Shown here: piece after piece, positions 7,772 to 15,971 of the stretch
Position numbering within the stretch: the stretch's first letter is position 1
How the letters are laid out: every line of letters begins with the position of its first letter
Virus record (IMG/VR): IMGVR_UViG_3300036046_000019
Coordinates: 1-39,280 of that record
Origin: a virus
Reading direction: 5' to 3' (one strand)
Length of the DNA stretch: 39,280 nt
Program-made: the position numbers and the translations under genes
The notes under the pieces: model-generated
Databases searched by the model: none
Told to the model about the DNA's origin: nothing
Seen by the model: only the letters and a program-made list of their open reading frames with translations

Positions 7772-10039
7772 CTAGCCTCCCCCGCGTCGTCTGCGCTCGC
7801 TGGCCGCGACACGGGCATCCACTCTGGCATCGACGCGTCCATCGATAAAGCGCCCCAGGTCATTTTTCATCGCAAGACCTACGGTGCCACGCACGCCGAT
7901 ATCCACACTCATACTGCTCATGCCAAGCGATTGCAGATCGGGCGTGTAGCTGCCAAGATCGCCAATCGAACCGCCGAAGTCATCAACTTTCGGTGTCACA
8001 GTCACGAGTGCATCAGCAATCCCGCGCAGACCAATTTCAAACGGCGTCGGTGAGCCGGGCGTGAACACATCAGGCAGGTCAGGCAGGTTGCGGATCGCGT
8101 CGGCCAGCTCGCCAAGTCTCCCAATCACCCACCCGGCGGCGTCGCGGATACCATCAAATCCACCTGTCACGGTATCAAGCCACCCGCCAAGGTCTTCAAG
8201 AACCGGATTGACGTGCTCGCCGACAAACCCCACGAGGGCATCAAGTGCCGGTGATAGATACTTCTCCCATGCCTGAGCAGCAGTTTCGAGCGCCACGCCA
8301 ACCACGGTCACCAGCACATCCGCGAGCGCATCAAGGATCGGAATGACGTTCGCATCGATAAAATCATAGATGTCGTGGATAGCCGGGAACAGAGTATTCG
8401 TGAAGAAGTCGCTGGCTTTTTCGATCGCTGGTGGCAGGTTTTCCGCCATCCACTCAGTCAGGTCAGTCAGGATTGGAATCAGCGTGCCGTCGATGAATTT
8501 CCATGCCACCTCGATCGCCGGCACCAGCACGTCTTCCCAAAAGCCCGCCGCAATATCGAGTGCGGCGTCAACCAGGGGCAGCGCCACCGCACCAAGGTTT
8601 TCGAGGATCGGAATAACTTTGTCGGCAAAGAACTCCTGTGCGATCTGCACCGCTGGCATGATGTCATCATTCCAGGCGTCGGTCAGTCGCTGGAGCGTTT
8701 CGTCTGCAATCTCAGCAGCTTGTTGACCAAGTTCGCTTTGCGCCAGCGTGTTTAGCCCAAGTGCATCGGTGAACGCAGTGAGCGGAGCGTCGGTGGCGAA
8801 AATGCTTTCGGCAAACGCCGTAATTGCATTCACCCCCGGCGTCACGTAGTCGCTGATGAAGCTGCTGAGCAGCGGCAGCACCGCCGTGCCAAGCGTAATT
8901 TGCAGCGCTTCCAGCGAACCCATGAGGTTCTCCATCTGGAAGTTGAAGCCCTGCTGCGTGGCGGCGGCCTGCTCATTCACGCCGTTTGCTTCGGCCATCT
9001 TGCCGGCAAACGCCTGATAGGCTTCGGCGCCGCCATCGGCCAGTGCCGCCGCCGCGCCCATCGCGTCGTTGCCGAAGATGGTCTGGAGGTAGAGGCTCTT
9101 TTGCTGATCCGTCAGCCCAGCGGTGGCCTGTTGGAGCAATTCCGAGGCTTGCTCCATCCCGATGAAGTTGCCCTGCGCATCGTAGAAGGCCGAGCCAGCC
9201 TCCTCAGTCCACAGGCCCAGCTCATACATTGCATCTTTGGCTGGGTTCGTGGTGGGCTGCAGCCGGGCCAGGAAGTTTTTGAACGAGGTGCCGGCCTCAC
9301 TCGCACTGCCGAACGCCGGCGAGATAAGGCCCATCGTCGTCACAAAGTCTTCATAATCCAGCCCCGCCGTGCGTGCCTGACCGCCGGCCTGCAACATTGC
9401 ATCGCCGAGCGAGTCGACGTTGAGGGTTGAGGCATTCGCTGCCTTGACCAGCAGCTCCTGGCTCTCGGCCATAAAGCGCGTCTGCTCTTCGACCGACGCC
9501 CCGACCGGCACGAACGTGCCAAGTTGCTTGATGGTGAGTTCGGCAGCTTTCTCGAGATCCATCCCGGCCGCCGCCGCAAACAGCAGGCTATCGCGCAGCG
9601 CCCCGGCTTCCACCACGGCGGGATCGATGCCGCCGCGCACAAGCGCAATGGCGGCATCCTGCACTTCAGCGGTGGAAACCGGGAGTTCTTTGCCGAGGGT
9701 GAGGAACAGATCTTTGAACTCGGCCACCTCGGCCTGGCCCATGCTGCCAGCCGCTGCGGCAAACGAGTTCATACCAGCTTCGAAGTCGCCGGCTGCACCG
9801 ATTGAATCGCCGATGAAGGAAACGAGCGCGCCGCCGGCCTGCACCGCCATATCAACGGCAGCAATGCCGATGCCGGCAAACACGCCCGAGATGGCCGAGC
9901 CACGCGCACTAATCGTGTCAGCGCCGTCTTCGGTCATCTTGACGAAGCGGCCAGTTGCATCACGCGCCCGGCCCATCTCGTCTATGTAGACGCCGGCATT
10001 CTCAGCAACTAATTCAAGGCCGGCCTTGGGAAGCGCCAC
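7772..10039 (-). CDS. Tail tape measure protein
   Basis: 755 residues. The protein sets tail length and is later ejected. Residues about 85-330 match the TP901-1-type tape measure core, including the conserved helices around TIKQLGTFVPVG, SASEAGTSFKNFLARL and the LTDQQKS...IFGNDAMGAAAALADGG segment. The region about 440-650 is a run of amphipathic helices with regularly placed VIPIL / LVPAI / LFPAI motifs, a pattern common in tape measures. The GTG start at 10039 lacks a clear ribosome site and follows a stable hairpin. A basic tail ends the protein (RRRGGG). It lies after the tail chaperone genes, as expected. Confidence 0.9.
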   Translation of the reverse strand: MALPKAGLELVAENAGVYIDEMGRARDATGRFVKMTEDGADTISARGSAISGVFAGIGIAAVDMAVQAGGALVSFIGDSIGAAGDFEAGMNSFAAAAGSMGQAEVAEFKDLFLTLGKELPVSTAEVQDAAIALVRGGIDPAVVEAGALRDSLLFAAAAGMDLEKAAELTIKQLGTFVPVGASVEEQTRFMAESQELLVKAANASTLNVDSLGDAMLQAGGQARTAGLDYEDFVTTMGLISPAFGSASEAGTSFKNFLARLQPTTNPAKDAMYELGLWTEEAGSAFYDAQGNFIGMEQASELLQQATAGLTDQQKSLYLQTIFGNDAMGAAAALADGGAEAYQAFAGKMAEANGVNEQAAATQQGFNFQMENLMGSLEALQITLGTAVLPLLSSFISDYVTPGVNAITAFAESIFATDAPLTAFTDALGLNTLAQSELGQQAAEIADETLQRLTDAWNDDIMPAVQIAQEFFADKVIPILENLGAVALPLVDAALDIAAGFWEDVLVPAIEVAWKFIDGTLIPILTDLTEWMAENLPPAIEKASDFFTNTLFPAIHDIYDFIDANVIPILDALADVLVTVVGVALETAAQAWEKYLSPALDALVGFVGEHVNPVLEDLGGWLDTVTGGFDGIRDAAGWVIGRLGELADAIRNLPDLPDVFTPGSPTPFEIGLRGIADALVTVTPKVDDFGGSIGDLGSYTPDLQSLGMSSMSVDIGVRGTVGLAMKNDLGRFIDGRVDARVDARVAASERRRRGGG

Positions 10040-10042
10040 GGC

Positions 10043-10079
10043 ACACCCGCATCAGGGTGACACGGGCCGTAGCGGGTGT
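10043..10079 (-). other. Hairpin just before the tape measure start
   Basis: ACACCCGC and GCGGGTGT (8 bp) enclose a 21-base loop, ending three bases before the GTG start of the tape measure gene. It probably controls translation or marks transcript processing between chaperone and tape measure genes. There is no T run. Confidence 0.4.
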
Positions 10080-10131
10080 CAGGGGAAGAACCAGCGCGGC
10101 GGGTCGAAGCGGGCCGCGCTGCGGTATCACG

Positions 10132-10230
10132 CTAGAGGGTCGGAGGCTTCATGCCCCATCGTTTCATGCAGGCGCGCACCACAATGATGAGTGCGCGCCA
10201 GAGTTCGGTGCGGAACTCGGTTTCGCTCAT
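10132..10230 (-). CDS. Very small protein between tail chaperone and tape measure (32 aa)
   Basis: A 32-residue reading frame that starts in an ATGA overlap with the stop of the chaperone extension frame (stop 10227-10229), so translation can continue onto it. The product is basic with one hydrophobic stretch (WRALIIVV). No family is recognised. Coupling is the only support. Confidence 0.4.
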   Translation of the reverse strand: MSETEFRTELWRALIIVVRACMKRWGMKPPTL

Positions 10231-10541
10231 CGTCGACGAGCGCGCCCCATCCCGCGCCGCATGGCCTGGTGTTGGCGCTGCGCCGTCGCCTTGCGCTCGG
10301 CTTCTTTCCGTTGCCATTCGGCCTCCAGTGCGTTCAGGCGCATCTCGGTTTCGTATTCTGCGATGTAGCCCGCTTGCGCGTCGGTATCGAGCCGGCAGAA
10401 GTGTTCCCAGGTCAGTCCGCGCCAGTGGGCTACGCGCCGCCAGTGATAGACCTGGCTGTAGCTGGCCCCGCCTTTGGGAAGACGCGCGTGCCAGATATCA
10501 CGCTGCCGGTGGGTTGCTTGGAAACGTGGCCTTCTGCGCCT
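10227..10541 (-). CDS. Tail assembly chaperone extension (GT-like), reached by +1 frameshift
   Basis: This frame is open from an upstream TAG (10544-10542) to TGA at 10229-10227. It has no ATG, GTG or TTG until well inside, past the conserved part. Its product reads ...YSQVYHWRRVAHWRGLTWEHFC..., followed by a charged helix, as in the T part of lambda gpG-T or the small second chaperone of other siphophages. It overlaps the end of the first chaperone frame, offset by +1 base. A likely slip site is TTT-C (10524-10521), where tRNA-Phe could move from TTT to TTC. The joined product would be the long chaperone that recruits tail protein to the tape measure. Confidence 0.72.
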   Translation of the reverse strand, partial: RRRRPRFQATHRQRDIWHARLPKGGASYSQVYHWRRVAHWRGLTWEHFCRLDTDAQAGYIAEYETEMRLNALEAEWQRKEAERKATAQRQHQAMRRGMGRARRR

Positions 10542-11043
10542 CTATCGCCTCCGGTGATGGCTGGCTCTTGCCGAACATAAACGCCAGAAGCCCGATCTGA
10601 TCCTCGCTCGTGGGAGCCACGATGCGCCATAGCCAGACCTGCCGATCCGTTTCGCCCTCGATTGGATCGCCCAGTGCTTCGTGCATCGCGCGCAGCTCTG
10701 CCACCGCGTCCGTGTCTACCTCGCTGATGATGGCGTAGTCGGCCATGAGTTGCTGGCTCTTCAGGCCGGCCAGCCGGCGCACCTGCTGTTCCCATGCCTC
10801 AAAGATTTTGAGGTACGCCGCGTCTTTCGGGTTGGGGATGTCTTGCTCCATTGGAGCTTGCGTGCGCGGGTCAACACCGATCACGGTGCGCTCAGTCGGC
10901 ACAGGCGGCCGGCTATCGGCCAGTTCTTTCATCGCCGCCGCACGAAGGCGTGCGCCCGTATCGGGCGACACGCGCCGCACCTGCACCGTGTAGCCGGCGC
11001 TGGTGGTGAACGTGGGAAAATCGGGGACTTTTCTTCCGGTCAT
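10498..11043 (-). CDS. Tail assembly chaperone (G-like)
   Basis: 181 residues. It starts with MTGRKVPDFPTFTT, after GGAGGG; an ATG four codons upstream (11055) also has a good ribosome site. The N-terminal half is a small beta domain and the C-terminal half (VRRLAGLKSQ...AISEVDTDAVAELRAMHEA...) is helical, as in phage tail assembly chaperones. It lies between the major tail gene and tape measure gene, the standard place. The last 14 codons overlap the extension frame, into which a fraction of ribosomes should shift +1. The plain product ends EAQKATFPSNPPAA. Confidence 0.75.
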   Translation of the reverse strand: MTGRKVPDFPTFTTSAGYTVQVRRVSPDTGARLRAAAMKELADSRPPVPTERTVIGVDPRTQAPMEQDIPNPKDAAYLKIFEAWEQQVRRLAGLKSQQLMADYAIISEVDTDAVAELRAMHEALGDPIEGETDRQVWLWRIVAPTSEDQIGLLAFMFGKSQPSPEAIEAQKATFPSNPPAA

Positions 11044-11070
11044 GGCTCCCTCCATGGTGCTCCCACAGTC

Positions 11071-11134
11071 GTGCCGGGCGGCGTGGGAGGGCCGCCTTGT
11101 TACGGATAGCCGTCGCCATCCGCTAGCCCGGCAC
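11071..11134 (-). other. Structured intergenic RNA between major tail and chaperone genes
   Basis: A 9-bp outer stem (GTGCCGGGC 11071-11079 with GCCCGGCAC 11126-11134) encloses two smaller dyads, CGGAT...ATCCG (11103-11122) and GGCGGC...GCCGCC (11077-11096, competing with the outer stem). It fills most of the 98-base gap. A hairpin here could reduce chaperone expression relative to major tail protein by partial termination or by protecting the upstream message. Confidence 0.5.
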
Positions 11135-11141
11135 GTTCGCA

Positions 11142-12659
11142 TTAGATGACCGAGGCCACGCCAAGCTGAATAACACCGTCGCCGCCGACGCCGAACAGTC
11201 CAGCCACGCCAATCGTGTTGACGTTCACACTATCCGGCCCGCCAGTTGGCACCACGGCGCGGTTGCCGCGCTCGAACACGGGCCAGTTTTGTAGCCGTGC
11301 GCCGTCGCGTGTCCAGGTGTTGCCGCCATCGATTGTGCAGACAAGCCACGCTGTGCTTGTGGCATCGTGCAAAATGTAGCCAACTTCCTGCGTGACAAAT
11401 ACCACATCGCGCACCACGCCTGCGTTCGAGCCGGGGAAGGCTTTGGCTGTCCATGTGTTGCCGCCGTCTTCTGTGACGTACAGCAGGCCCGTGGCGGTGC
11501 CGACAATCCAGCGCTTGCTGGTCAGTACTTGCACGGCGTTCAGCGCTGGGGTGCTCGGGATGACGGTCACACTACTCCAGCTGATGCCGCCGTTCTGGCT
11601 CGCACGCACCACCCCAGACTGACCTACGGCGACGATCGTTTGCCCACGCCCATGGATCCGGTTCAGTTGCACGCCCGCACCGTTATCAATGAGGGTTGGA
11701 GCCACGGTAATATCGCGGGTGCGATGGATGATACTGGCGTCGCCGACAAACCAGGCCGTACGCCCGTTCACCCAGCAGTCACGATACGCGCCGGTGGTAA
11801 GCGATGTCCAGGCACCCGGCTGTGCCGTGTCTTTGTTGATCGGCGTGTAAAAGATCGCCGGTGTGGCCCGCACCCACACAAACAGATAGCCGCTCATCGT
11901 ATCGATGCCATCGGGGGCATTGGTGGAGCCGATGCTGTCAATCAGGTCGGTTTGCCACGTCACGCCGTAGTCGGTCGAGTAGACAATCTGACCTGGCGCG
12001 GCTGGGCTGCCGACGTTGGCGCGTGTCACGTAGTAGCTCACGCGGCTGCCGTCGTTCTCCAGCCCGCATTCGCCGCAGGTCTGCGCCGGCAGATACACGC
12101 CGTCGATCACTTCCTGCACCACCTGCGTGGCCGCTTCGTCGCCAAAGCCGAGCGGGCCAACCGGATACACGCGCTCACCGGTGAACGGCACACTGCTCAT
12201 GAGCGCGCTATCGTCGCTGCCCCCGGCGCGTGCGCCGGGGTCGCTGTCTTGCGCGATGCCACCGGCCCGAATCAGGAGCTGGTTCCAGCCGCGATTGAGA
12301 TCATCGAGGCGTTCACATCGGCCCGCCACCTCGTAGAACGTGACCGCGCAACGCAGCCGCGTGAGCTGCCGCGCAATTGCCTGGTGATACTCGGCATACT
12401 CGACTGTCCATGTGGGCAGGCCGGGTGCAGCCTTTGTGCGCCCACGCAGCACGTACTCACGCGGATTGGCCGGGTCTGGGCTCCAAATCGGATCGACACT
12501 CCCCGATTGCGGGATACTGCCACCCGTGATGTAGCCAATCTGCGCGTCGTCTGAGCCGAGCAGATAGGCGATGTTGCCTGGTGCCGCCCCTCCTACCTGT
12601 TGGAAGAAGCGCACCATCTGCATGGTACGAACCTGGTCTGCGGACAAATCAATTGGCAT
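11142..12659 (-). CDS. Major tail protein with C-terminal Asp-box beta-propeller
   Basis: 505 residues; AAGGAG seven bases before ATG. The position between connector and tail chaperones marks the tail tube gene. Residues 1-215 fit a tail tube core, without a motif I can cite. Residues about 220-470 form a propeller of the BNR/YCF48 type, with Asp-box-like motifs STDYGVTW (228), SQNGGISW (354), TEDGGNTW (396) and TIDGGNTW (442). Such propellers are known in sialidases, sortilins and the photosystem assembly factor YCF48. They serve mainly for binding and give no catalytic activity on their own. A decorated tail tube (as with Ig domains in other phages) is the simplest reading. It could instead be a separate tail decoration protein if the tube is encoded elsewhere. 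Confidence 0.68.
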   Translation of the reverse strand: MPIDLSADQVRTMQMVRFFQQVGGAAPGNIAYLLGSDDAQIGYITGGSIPQSGSVDPIWSPDPANPREYVLRGRTKAAPGLPTWTVEYAEYHQAIARQLTRLRCAVTFYEVAGRCERLDDLNRGWNQLLIRAGGIAQDSDPGARAGGSDDSALMSSVPFTGERVYPVGPLGFGDEAATQVVQEVIDGVYLPAQTCGECGLENDGSRVSYYVTRANVGSPAAPGQIVYSTDYGVTWQTDLIDSIGSTNAPDGIDTMSGYLFVWVRATPAIFYTPINKDTAQPGAWTSLTTGAYRDCWVNGRTAWFVGDASIIHRTRDITVAPTLIDNGAGVQLNRIHGRGQTIVAVGQSGVVRASQNGGISWSSVTVIPSTPALNAVQVLTSKRWIVGTATGLLYVTEDGGNTWTAKAFPGSNAGVVRDVVFVTQEVGYILHDATSTAWLVCTIDGGNTWTRDGARLQNWPVFERGNRAVVPTGGPDSVNVNTIGVAGLFGVGGDGVIQLGVASVI

Positions 12660-12674
12660 GCGGATGCTCCTTTG

Positions 12675-13946
12675 TTAGCCAGTGATGCCGCGCCGCACGG
12701 CGCGCCGCAGCACTTCTTGATAGGCGTCGATTTGCCCGCGCCGTGGGCCGAAGGGATTGTCTGCCGAGCGCTGCGCCTGAAACGTCGTGCCCCCGGCCGC
12801 GCGTGTCACATCGGTCTGCCACTGATGGATGAGACTGACCGTATCCTCACATCCCGCGAGCGGCCGCCCGAGCATGGCGCTTGCCATGGCGGTAATCAGC
12901 CGATCCCACGGCGGCGCAACCTCTCCCTGATGCAGTGGCAATCCAGCCTGGTAGCGCACGAGTACCCGATCCGGCGGACGGCACCCCCACCAGCCCCAGC
13001 AGTCGGCGGCAGCCCACGTATCCGTCGCCGCGTCATAGACCGCTTCAGCGGGTGTCACGAGTCCCGTTGCTGCATCGCGGATGCCGACGCGCGCCACGGC
13101 CACGGCGTAGCTCGCCGGATCGCTGCTGTTGTTTGGACACGCGCACCACGGCCACGGCTGGCTTTCCCAGATGAGCATAGCCTGTGCCGTCTCGGGCGTC
13201 GTCCCGCCCGGTGCGGCGTAGTGGCGCGCCACGGTGAGTTGTTCGGCGTAGATGGTGGTGAGTTCCGGATCGAGGCCGTTGAGTGCCTGCGGCTGCGTGC
13301 CCTCGTACAAGACGGGCCGCACGCAGCACCACGCTCGGCCTGTCACAGTCACGATACCGCCTGAGCGCGTGGCGGTGGTTGGCCGCACCAGCCAGCGAGC
13401 GGAAAGCGCCGAACCATCGAAACGATCCGCGCTTGTGAACCCCACCACAATCTGATCAAGTGGCGTCGTGGTATCGGCGATGCTTACCGTAAAGCGATCA
13501 ACCAGGGTATCGCCATCGTCATCGATGTAGTTCACGGCTGCCGTACCGAGCGCGGTGAGTGTTTCAAGGCCTACGGCGCGGATCTCGCCATCCGGCAGCG
13601 GCATACTCAGCCAGTGGCCATCACTGCCAATCGGCGGCGTGCGCGTGAGCCGGCGATCCGCAAGTGTGGGCCATGGGATCGTGGCTTCACGAAACGCGGG
13701 TGCAATTGGATAGCCGAGATGTTCGGCAAGGAGCGCCTCAGCCTCGCTGAGCGTCTGCGCGATCTGGCTGCGGCTCACGGCGTCGCCGGCCTGCCATCCG
13801 TACTGCCGAATGATTGGGCGGCAGTTGGCGCGCCGGTCGCTCGAAGTCACCACCGCCGCCGGGCCGCTTCCGGCCATGCCCCAGAACCACCAGGGATGGC
13901 TCTGGCTTTGGGCGCGGAACGTATCGAGGGCGGTGAGTGGTGTCAC
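12675..13946 (-). CDS. Head-tail connector/adaptor-like protein
   Basis: 423 residues from the GTG at 13946, which overlaps the stop of the previous gene (GTGA) with AAGGTG upstream; longer frames run into that gene. The N-terminal part (SRSQIAQTLSEAEALLAEHLGYPIAP) has the helical pattern of HK97 gp6-type adaptors. The C-terminal part (PWDRLITAMASAMLGRPLAGC...IDAYQEVLRRAVRRG) has the helices of neck proteins. A beta-rich, Cys-containing domain is inserted between (about 100-320), making it much longer than the usual 100-200 residues. The place just before the major tail gene supports the call. Confidence 0.6.
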   Translation of the reverse strand: MTPLTALDTFRAQSQSHPWWFWGMAGSGPAAVVTSSDRRANCRPIIRQYGWQAGDAVSRSQIAQTLSEAEALLAEHLGYPIAPAFREATIPWPTLADRRLTRTPPIGSDGHWLSMPLPDGEIRAVGLETLTALGTAAVNYIDDDGDTLVDRFTVSIADTTTPLDQIVVGFTSADRFDGSALSARWLVRPTTATRSGGIVTVTGRAWCCVRPVLYEGTQPQALNGLDPELTTIYAEQLTVARHYAAPGGTTPETAQAMLIWESQPWPWCACPNNSSDPASYAVAVARVGIRDAATGLVTPAEAVYDAATDTWAAADCWGWWGCRPPDRVLVRYQAGLPLHQGEVAPPWDRLITAMASAMLGRPLAGCEDTVSLIHQWQTDVTRAAGGTTFQAQRSADNPFGPRRGQIDAYQEVLRRAVRRGITG

Positions 13947-14239
13947 GTTGTCACCTTCAGGAGCGCAAGCGCCCCGCCGGCCACGGCCAGCCAGTAGAGC
14001 GGATAGAGGGCTGCAAACAATGAGGCATCTGCGATGAGTGCCAGCGGCGTGAGCACACATGCCGCCCAGAAGCTGATGCAAATTGGGCACGTCACGCCGG
14101 TTGTGATCCAGTGCCCTTCCCCAAAGCGCTGAATGGCCGCACCGCGCACCCGCGTGTAGAGCGCAAATGGCCCGTCCATATAGGCCAGATCATAGGCCAG
14201 GCGGTAGCTCGCAAACGCAGCACAGATCAGCAGTAGCAT
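13943..14239 (-). CDS. DUF1360-like small membrane protein
   Basis: 98 residues with two hydrophobic segments. It has features typical of DUF1360/YngL-type proteins: an N-terminal helix with AFASYRLAYDLAY, then GPFALYTRVRG, and a CPICISFWAA motif near residues 51-60 before the second membrane region. The function of this family is unknown; members occur in phages and spore-formers. It starts directly after the stop of the glycosyltransferase gene with GGGAGGG upstream. It is an odd partner in a head gene cluster and may help to place the glycosylation enzymes at the membrane. Confidence 0.65.
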   Translation of the reverse strand: MLLLICAAFASYRLAYDLAYMDGPFALYTRVRGAAIQRFGEGHWITTGVTCPICISFWAACVLTPLALIADASLFAALYPLYWLAVAGGALALLKVTT

Positions 14240-14749
14240 CTATCCCTCCCAGTGCAACCGATTGTAGGCCGACAGCGCCTCGTCGACACACACAACGCGC
14301 ACGCCTTTTGCAACCAGTGCTTCCACCCACAGCCCATCGCCGCCATAACTCAGATCAAGGCGCGTATCGCCGATGGCATCACGCCGGATGATGAGCTGTC
14401 CCACATCGATGTGGTCAAGCCTAAGCGCATCCGGCGTGGCATGGCGTACCGCGCCGCCCCGCAGGAGCTGTGAGACCGCAAAGGCATCGGCGTCGGGATG
14501 TTCCGCTTCGAGCACCACGAGCCGCTCGAACAGCGCCGGCATGGCGAGCGTGTCATCATCCAAGATCCACACCCAGCCATCCGTGATGCTGTCTAACATG
14601 GCGTTCTTGAGCGCTTGCCCACCGACGTGTGCGCGTGCGAGGTCAAAGCGCCAGTGCCACACCAGATCAAGATTGGCCGGTGCAAGGCTCTGCGCGAGCT
14701 GTGGCAGGTTCTCGGGCCGGGTAATGGCCGTCAGAATGTGCAGTTTCAT
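14240..14749 (-). CDS. Small GT-A-like glycosyltransferase
   Basis: 169 residues. The N-terminal strand KLHILTAITRPENL is typical of family 2-like nucleotide-binding folds. WILDDDTLAMP (about 61-71) carries the DxD motif that holds the metal and the UDP-sugar. A later RRDAIGDTRLDLSYGGDGLW stretch fits the acceptor side. It starts in an ATGA overlap with the methyltransferase gene. It is shorter than usual GT2 enzymes (about 220-250) but has the core. The acceptor is unknown; the neighbours point to a virion protein or a phage-made glycan. Confidence 0.72.
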   Translation of the reverse strand: MKLHILTAITRPENLPQLAQSLAPANLDLVWHWRFDLARAHVGGQALKNAMLDSITDGWVWILDDDTLAMPALFERLVVLEAEHPDADAFAVSQLLRGGAVRHATPDALRLDHIDVGQLIIRRDAIGDTRLDLSYGGDGLWVEALVAKGVRVVCVDEALSAYNRLHWEG

Positions 14750-15321
14750 AGATAGACTATTCCTATGCCGCCCCAGTTCACATCTTCAGACGCCACCAGC
14801 TCCTGCGTGACGAAACCCTGCCGACGAATCTGTTGCCACACGGGTGCAACGTCGATCCAGGCTTGCGCGCCGCGCCCCGGCAGGATGTCATGCAGCGCGA
14901 TGATGCCGCTGGGCACCGCGAGCGGCAAGTAGTTTTCCCAGTCGCGCTGCACCTCGTGGCGCGCGTGTCCAGCGTCCAAGAAGATGAAGTCGAATGGCCC
15001 GAACTCGGCAGCTCGCACAATGATTGCCGGATCGGCACTGTTCCCCTGAAGGAACGTCACGCCGGGAAAGTCAGCGCGCGGGTCAGCCGCCGTAAACGTA
15101 TCAATGCTTACAAGCTGCGGCGTCCATGCGGCATCAGCCCACAACTTGAGCGTGCCGCCGTGGTAGGTGCCGACTTCGAGCACGCGGCGTGGCTGGCGCA
15201 GCCGGTAGAGTGTCAAAAGCTGCGTAATCTCCCACTGGCGTTGCAAGAGGCCCACGGGTGTGAGGTCATGCACGTCGCGCACGGTGTCACGCCAGATGTT
15301 GGTTAGTTGACTGCCGGCCAT
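14746..15321 (-). CDS. Class I SAM-dependent methyltransferase
   Basis: 191 residues of the Methyltransf_24/cephalosporin-hydroxylase-like group. Motif I VLEVGTYHGGTLKLW begins near residue 48. An acidic loop follows (SIDTF, about 93), then FDFIFLDAGHARHEVQRDWENYLPLAVPSGIIALHDI (116 onward), with the D and H residues that bind metal in this group. Enzymes of this group methylate sugars or small molecules, often in glycan clusters. Set between glycosyltransferase genes it may methylate a sugar placed on the virion, which is inferred. The start overlaps the upstream gene by 19 bases; GGAAGG precedes ATG. Confidence 0.8.
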   Translation of the reverse strand: MAGSQLTNIWRDTVRDVHDLTPVGLLQRQWEITQLLTLYRLRQPRRVLEVGTYHGGTLKLWADAAWTPQLVSIDTFTAADPRADFPGVTFLQGNSADPAIIVRAAEFGPFDFIFLDAGHARHEVQRDWENYLPLAVPSGIIALHDILPGRGAQAWIDVAPVWQQIRRQGFVTQELVASEDVNWGGIGIVYL

Positions 15322-15971
15322 CCCGCTGCCTTCCGTTGCTCGAACAACGCCCGATCGTGCGCCCAGCGCGCCTTGCCTTCCTCGTAGACCGCATCATTGG
15401 GCGCGCCAACCATTTCGTGATCGTGATAGAGCACGGCCCATGGCAGCGTGCCGTACACGCCCGCAGCTGTAGCCCGCTCTACAATCTCGGTATCGCCGCA
15501 CATGTGGTCATACCAGACCGGCCAGCCCATCGTGTCCATCAGCCAGGCGCGCTCGATGAGAAAGTGCGCCGTCGAATTAATGCCGTCGTTGAAGCCAAGG
15601 ACTTTCAGTCGACCCCCAGTACGGTCATAGGCTGCCACGGCGCGCGCCAGCCACTGCGCGCCGGGTAGGAGGTCATTGGCGAGATTGACGAGCAGCGGCG
15701 CATCCGTGCGTCCTGTTGCATGGGCGAGTGCATTCCAGTAGCCCGCCCGTGGCCGGCGATGCTCTTCGGCCAGAAAGTCAAGTGCAAAGCGTCCGAGTGG
15801 CAAGTCACTCATGTCAAGCGCATCGAGCGACGCATACACATCACGATCGTTATCACACACACACACAAGCCGCCAATCCACATTGCCCGCCGTCGCCAAC
15901 AGCCGCTGCACGTTGCGCGCGGTTTGCTCGGCACGCCCCCGGCACGGCAATATGGCGGCAACGCGGGTCAT
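15303..15971 (-). CDS. GT-A-like glycosyltransferase
   Basis: 222 residues. The N-terminus VAAILPCRGRAEQTARNVQRLL is a GT2-type start. NLANDLLPGAQWL (about 96-108) holds the place of the DxD motif as N-x-N-D, which is unusual but also seen in phage relatives. WYDHMCGDTEIVERATAAG gives a second acidic site. Together this is a full GT-A fold length. It is coupled by ATGA to the upstream glycosyltransferase. The specificity cannot be read from the sequence. Confidence 0.72.
   Translation of the reverse strand: MTRVAAILPCRGRAEQTARNVQRLLATAGNVDWRLVCVCDNDRDVYASLDALDMSDLPLGRFALDFLAEEHRRPRAGYWNALAHATGRTDAPLLVNLANDLLPGAQWLARAVAAYDRTGGRLKVLGFNDGINSTAHFLIERAWLMDTMGWPVWYDHMCGDTEIVERATAAGVYGTLPWAVLYHDHEMVGAPNDAVYEEGKARWAHDRALFEQRKAAGWPAVN

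Noticed and set aside
10430-10795. 121-codon minus-strand frame inside the tail chaperone gene
   Set aside because: It is the third frame of the same region, Gly/Arg-rich, and has neither chaperone pattern nor ribosome site.
11367-12554. Plus-strand open frame of about 395 codons opposite the major tail gene
   Set aside because: GC-rich antisense frame with no ribosome site and no recognisable domain; the minus-strand tail gene is supported by position and propeller motifs.
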